From Labia minor (lineage: Eukaryota > Arthropoda > Insecta > Dermaptera > Spongiphoridae), in contig OY720346.1 of assembly GCA_963082975.1 (NCBI GenBank), positions 30,870,720-30,934,719 of the forward strand: DNA of 64,000 bases. Direction: 5' to 3'. Below are positions 59,646-64,000 of the stretch, piece after piece. The translations under genes were made by a program, and so were the position numbers. How positions within the stretch are numbered: position 1 is the stretch's first letter; each line of letters begins with the position of its first letter. A model generated the notes under the pieces. That model searched no databases. It was not told where the DNA came from and saw only the letters and a program-made list of their open reading frames with translations.

Positions 59646-62250
59646 ATAGCGATAGCTCGGTGTTAGAAATTAAATTGAAATAAAATATCAGAAGTTGTTT
59701 TATAAAAATAAAGTTTATATCATGAAATATAATAAATAAATAAATATCAAATTTATTAGGATTGTTTCCACACGAAATGTTTTTTTTTAATTATTAAAAC
59801 TAAAAGGATCCAGACTCTAAAAGCATTATTTAAAAAATAAATCTTTCATCGCTAAGACTTGCACCAGTAACTTAGTGGTTACTTATACACTAACAATTTT
59901 ACATTTTTATCGATTTTTGAGAATCAACCCGAATTAGTTCACATTTGTTTTGATACTCTCATATTATAATTTAACAATTACTATTAGTTTATTTAGCAAT
60001 AAATATATACATAGTACATATAAGTATCGTAATGGCGTGCACTCATCATGCTGGTGCGAGCTGACGTCACATTCCCTTCTAATCCTTAGGATTTAAAAAT
60101 ATACTTAATTTTTATTAATTAATATATAATTACTTTTACTAATTATTATATGCTTTTTTCTATAAATACTTCTAAAAATAATAAAATTTTGAGAATATAA
60201 AAATCTATTTCATCTATAATAGACAATTATTAATATACTAAGATATTAATAATTTTAGAATAGAAGGGAAAGTGAAAAAAAAATAAAAATACAGAACAAA
60301 AATTCCTTGAATATACGTTTCTTGATATATTCATGGAACAGTATAATTTGTTCTTGGACAAATAGATGTGATAAACACATCACAAATTTCAGTATACAAT
60401 GACAATTAAAAATTTCAAATATAAGTCATCACATCTTATAAACCCAAAATATAGATAAAATATTAAAATTCTCATTTTTAACAAAATTGCATTTAATAGA
60501 GTAAGTAGATAAGCAGATTTATATAGCAAAACAAATACATCTGACCTCAAAATGAGATTTACCAAATTTATAAAGATGAAAAATATATATATTGTATTGT
60601 ACTATTTTATAAAATAGTTAATTTTTTAGAACCTATTTTAATTAAAAAAGTATATATTAAAATACTTTTAAAAGAATTAAAAAAAAACTTATCTGTACTA
60701 AAAAAATAACAAATTAAATCATTGATGTAACTTGTAAAAAAAATAGAAAACGTGATCAGTTTTTGAATAAAATAAGTAATTCAATAAATCTTCGATTTTT
60801 TCTCTACTTTTTTAACAAGTTAAAGTCATTATTTTATTTAATACTTTTTCGAACAGAATCATCGAAATTTGTGAAAAACTTTTGGAGTAATAGTTAACTG
60901 AATTAAATAATTTCACTAGATTTTCTTCTAGATTAATTATTCTTAACTTATTTTCTAAGGACAACATTTTTAATTACAAATAATTTAATATTTACTTTCA
61001 AAAATTAAAGCGAATGATTCTACAGTTATAAATTTCAAAATTCCAACTATTTTGTTTAAAATTCTTAGATATTTTTCAATATTAGTTTTTAATTAAAATA
61101 TATATATGGTAAGATTGATATGAATCTCAAATATATTATAATAAAAACATCATAAAATTTATTATTAGAATCAAATTAGAAATAAATTAAAAAATGATTA
61201 AAATTTAAAATAATCTAAATAAATTGGTTTAGAAGAAAATTGATAAAAATAGAATTATTTTTCATAAAAGCATAGCGTCTCTTTAACTTATATATATATT
61301 ATAGTAAAAAATGAAAAGGTGAATTAAGTAATAATAAAATAACTTAAGTTAATTTTCATAAAATTGATAGTAGTAGATATTACATCGAATTAGCAGAAAT
61401 CTAGAATTATTTTAAAGATGGTGGGGATATTTTTCTTCTTTTTATGTGTATATTAAAATTATAATAATAAAAGTATAGTGTTATTAAAAAAATAATATAA
61501 TAATTTTAATTATATATGTATATGTTTGATTATTTTCTCTATTATTCGATTTCATAAAAATAAGTATGATATATTATATTATAAAATTACAGATAAAAAA
61601 TGATAGAAAATGAATAAGAAAATAAATAAATAGAAATATATATATATATATATATATTAATAAATAATAAAAACATCATAAAATTTATTATTATAATAAA
61701 TAATATATATATATATATATATATATATTCTTACTTTATTTTAGATTATTTTAGAATTGAATACTTTTTTATTATCATTGTGATGAGTGATCTTTAATTA
61801 ATTTAAGTTAAGTAGTTATTGTGAGTTTGTTTTAGTTTTATTGTAAATATTAATTAGAAATAAAATAAAAAAAACTAACTAACGTAGCTAATTTAATGTC
61901 GTTTTCGTATATTCGTATTTTTAGAAAAGCATGCTACTCTAGTAAAAATTGAATATCTGGGATCAAGATCAAGTTATTTATACAAATACATGTAAATAAA
62001 TAAATAAATTGAGTTCAGAATTAATAAATGTATTGATTTTTAATTTTTGTTAGAACTATAATATAAAATTTTACATAAATATGTCCTAAAATTTATCCAG
62101 GGGAGAAAATCAGTTCATATCATATGTAAATAGTGCTTAATGAAATTAAAAAAAATAATAATTAATTTATAATTATTTATAGATAATTTGATTGTTTTAT
62201 AATTTTTGAAAAAAAAAATTTTCATGAATTATAGTATTTATTTATTTCTT
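59646..62250. other. AT-rich intronic spacer
   Basis: No exon or repeat family supported. A small GC-richer patch with TGACGTCA lies at 60032-60085. Confidence 0.45.
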
Positions 62251-62330
62251 GTTTAGATGATACAGAAGAGGGTAGATGATGATGATGATGTTGTGATGAT
62301 GTTATTTTTCAAAATATTTAGTACACTTAC

Positions 62331-62625
62331 CGAGAATGGAGTACATTTTGTAATGGTATTGTAGTTTGCCAGAGGTATGTAGATGATGATGTTTGTCGAT
62401 AAGCCGCCGCGTGATAACAAGTGTTGTCGTGCACGCGAAAAAGAGGACTGACGACGACAAGCGTGTTGGAGGCGCCGTTGTTTCGGGATGACCGACCGGA
62501 GGCGGCGCTCGCGGCTGACGAGTTGACGGGAACGGCTTGTGCCACGGTGGTGCCGGTTCAAGCCATAGGTGAGGCGAGGGAGGTAGATACAACAGCTTCA
62601 TGTCAACAACAACAACAACAATAAC
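62331..62625 (-). other. Candidate distal 5' leader exon (GC-rich, consensus donor)
   Basis: A GC-rich island with a strong CTCG/GTAAGT donor at 62330 on the minus strand, the same strand as the sphingomyelin synthase gene. All three frames are open, so base composition rather than coding may explain the ORFs. The only frame with an ATG (62601) ends in phase 1 and, after splicing to 51984, would stop 14 bases past the ATG at 51966, as a 100-codon upstream ORF. The frame that would match the main protein has no ATG. I therefore read it as an untranslated leader or the first exon of another gene. A CAA/CAG-like GTT repeat (62597-62617) marks its upstream side. Confidence 0.45.
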
Positions 62626-62639
62626 ACAACAATATTAAC

Positions 62640-64000
62640 ATAAACATCAAACAGTGACCCTTCTACTTAACAAGTTCATGATCAAGTGAACATCTTTCTA
62701 TATTAATAAAAATAGGCGTAACGGCCTTCAAATGAAGTCAATTCTAATTTGATCTTTCGTTTAAATTATTATTTGTATTATTATTATTATTATTATTATA
62801 CTAATAGATGGCGATAAGAAATAAAACAAAAGATAATAGGTTACATTTTTGTTTCATTAGCTTAAAATGATTTAATGATTAATTTTTATATGAATTGGTA
62901 GTTAACTAAAATTTTATATATATATGTATACTAATACTAATAAAGTTTTAATAAGTAGAAAATTATTAAAGAGAATTTGAAGGTATAGGTATTATTAAGT
63001 CTAAAACAATACAAATATACTTTTGTGTAATTCATTCCTCATATGAATATCTATATTTTTAGATGATGATATTTAGAGTGCATAAATAAAAAAAATTATT
63101 CAATTTTATACTAGAATAAAATAGAAAATAATATTGATCGTAAGAGATAGAGGGGCTGTCACATTCATGGCAGTTGCCAAGCATAGGAAAATGACTTCTA
63201 TAGTTAAACATATAAGATTAAGATCTTTTTATTAGCTTATTGTTCTTAAGAAATAATCTTAAATGGTACATTTACATTACAATGATTAGTTTTGTAAATC
63301 CTAAAAGTTACCCGGTAGATGTAAAGAATTTTAAGATTTATTAATATGTATTTTATTATCTTGAAAATATGTTACAAAATCTATGATTTATATGATTTCA
63401 AAATTACAAATATTAATATTTTAATCCAAAAATAACACATTTTTGAAATGATCATTATACAACTTAACTGTAGCTGTATAAGATTATATAAACAAGTTTG
63501 GTATGTCTAAACATAAACTAATTCAGAAATGTTTTCGCTAAAATTGAACAAATAAAAATATTTATGGATTGAACTGTGATTTTTTTCAATGGTTTTCAAA
63601 AATCGTCTTTCTAAACGATTTGATTTAAAAATAATTTCTAGCTGTTTGGTATTATTTAATTTCTAAACAATCACATGCGCAAATATATTTAATTTTCAAT
63701 CCCTCCTAAATTTTGTTCAAGAGTAATCGACCCCTATTTGTATTTAATAATTGCCCTTATGGAATGATTAGACTCAATTATAATCGCACTCTATTTATCT
63801 TTTAAAAATTAAAATATTTTTAATTTTATAACATGAATATTTACAGAATAATAATGAAATATCTAATTAGATTGGAAGAAAAACTTTCTCATTATAATAA
63901 ATTAAGGTATATTTGTTTTGATATATAATTAATTAAATTCAATTACATATATATAAATTATAGAATGTCGTAAATAAAAGTATATATATGAAGCTCTTTA
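62640..64000. other. AT-rich spacer
   Basis: No gene seen. A TTATTA microsatellite lies near 62775-62795. Confidence 0.5.

Larger units (their letters stand above)
23970..62625 (-). other. Sphingomyelin synthase gene locus (exons plus introns)
   Basis: This is the overall extent of the only multi-exon gene reconstructed here. Reading the minus strand: a possible distal leader exon ends at 62331; exon 51893-51984 and exon ending at 48030 are alternative upstream exons; 26707-27704, 25461-25636 and 24035-24190 are the shared coding exons; AATAAA lies at 23970-23975. All splice sites are GT-AG, and the phases agree at every junction (2, 1, 0). The large intron (27705-51892) is about 24 kb and holds most of the transposons in the window. 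The 3' half is certain from protein similarity; the assignment of the upstream exons to this gene is inference from strand, splice consensus and frame. Confidence 0.75.

Noticed and set aside
62253..62561. Minus frame starting NRHHRG, in phase with exon 51893-51984
   Set aside because: It is in the right phase but has no ATG (its listed start is a TTG), and all three frames of this GC-rich exon are open, so it is not called as coding.

Overview
This is a gene-poor, AT-rich nuclear window from an animal. GT-AG introns, GAATGT/GTAAGT-type donors, mariner and hAT transposons, Helitrons and LINE tails all point to an arthropod. The density and style of mariner relatives and AATT-rich spacers fit a copepod crustacean such as a sea louse, but the species cannot be proved from the sequence alone. 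There is no operon structure, no CRISPR and no rRNA.

The one gene that can be followed from exon to exon lies on the minus strand: a sphingomyelin synthase of the PAP2_C family. Its core coding exons are 26707-27704, 25461-25636 and 24035-24190, with an AATAAA at 23970-23975. All junction phases match, and the three exons encode 442 residues from the ATG at 27703, with a complete His/His/Asp catalytic triad. Two separate upstream exons (51893-51984 and the GC-rich exon ending at 48030) each end in phase 2 and join the same acceptor in frame, giving alternative predicted N-termini (467 or 462 residues). A GC-rich exon at 62331 to about 62625 has a consensus donor and could be the distal leader. 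The locus would then span about 38.6 kb, mostly intron filled with repeats. A second minus-strand gene is seen only as a signal-peptide-like first exon at 14816-14879 and its GC-rich leader.

The rest is mobile DNA and AT-rich spacer. By region: 0-12 kb holds Tc1/DDE and mariner relics, two hAT-type elements and a deleted mariner with TA duplications; 15-19.3 kb holds three internally deleted mariners and a tandem pair of Helentron-like (HINE) repeats; 26-36 kb (inside and beyond the 3' end of the large intron) holds LINE tails, another HINE family, hAT elements with perfect 8-bp target duplications and a solo LTR (34610-35404) carrying a tandem array of dyad-symmetric sites; 39-41 kb holds a complete 1009-bp Helitron nested inside a HINE; 43-45 kb holds two HINE families joined head to tail; 49-54 kb holds a mariner with intact 30-bp terminal repeats but a deleted transposase, a large palindrome of Penelope type and another HINE; 56-60 kb holds further mariner, HINE and hAT copies.

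The most interesting points are the alternative in-frame first exons of the sphingomyelin synthase gene, three diverged HINE-like families that keep the same internal plan, and the solo LTR with paired TATC/GATA dyads next to a TATA box.
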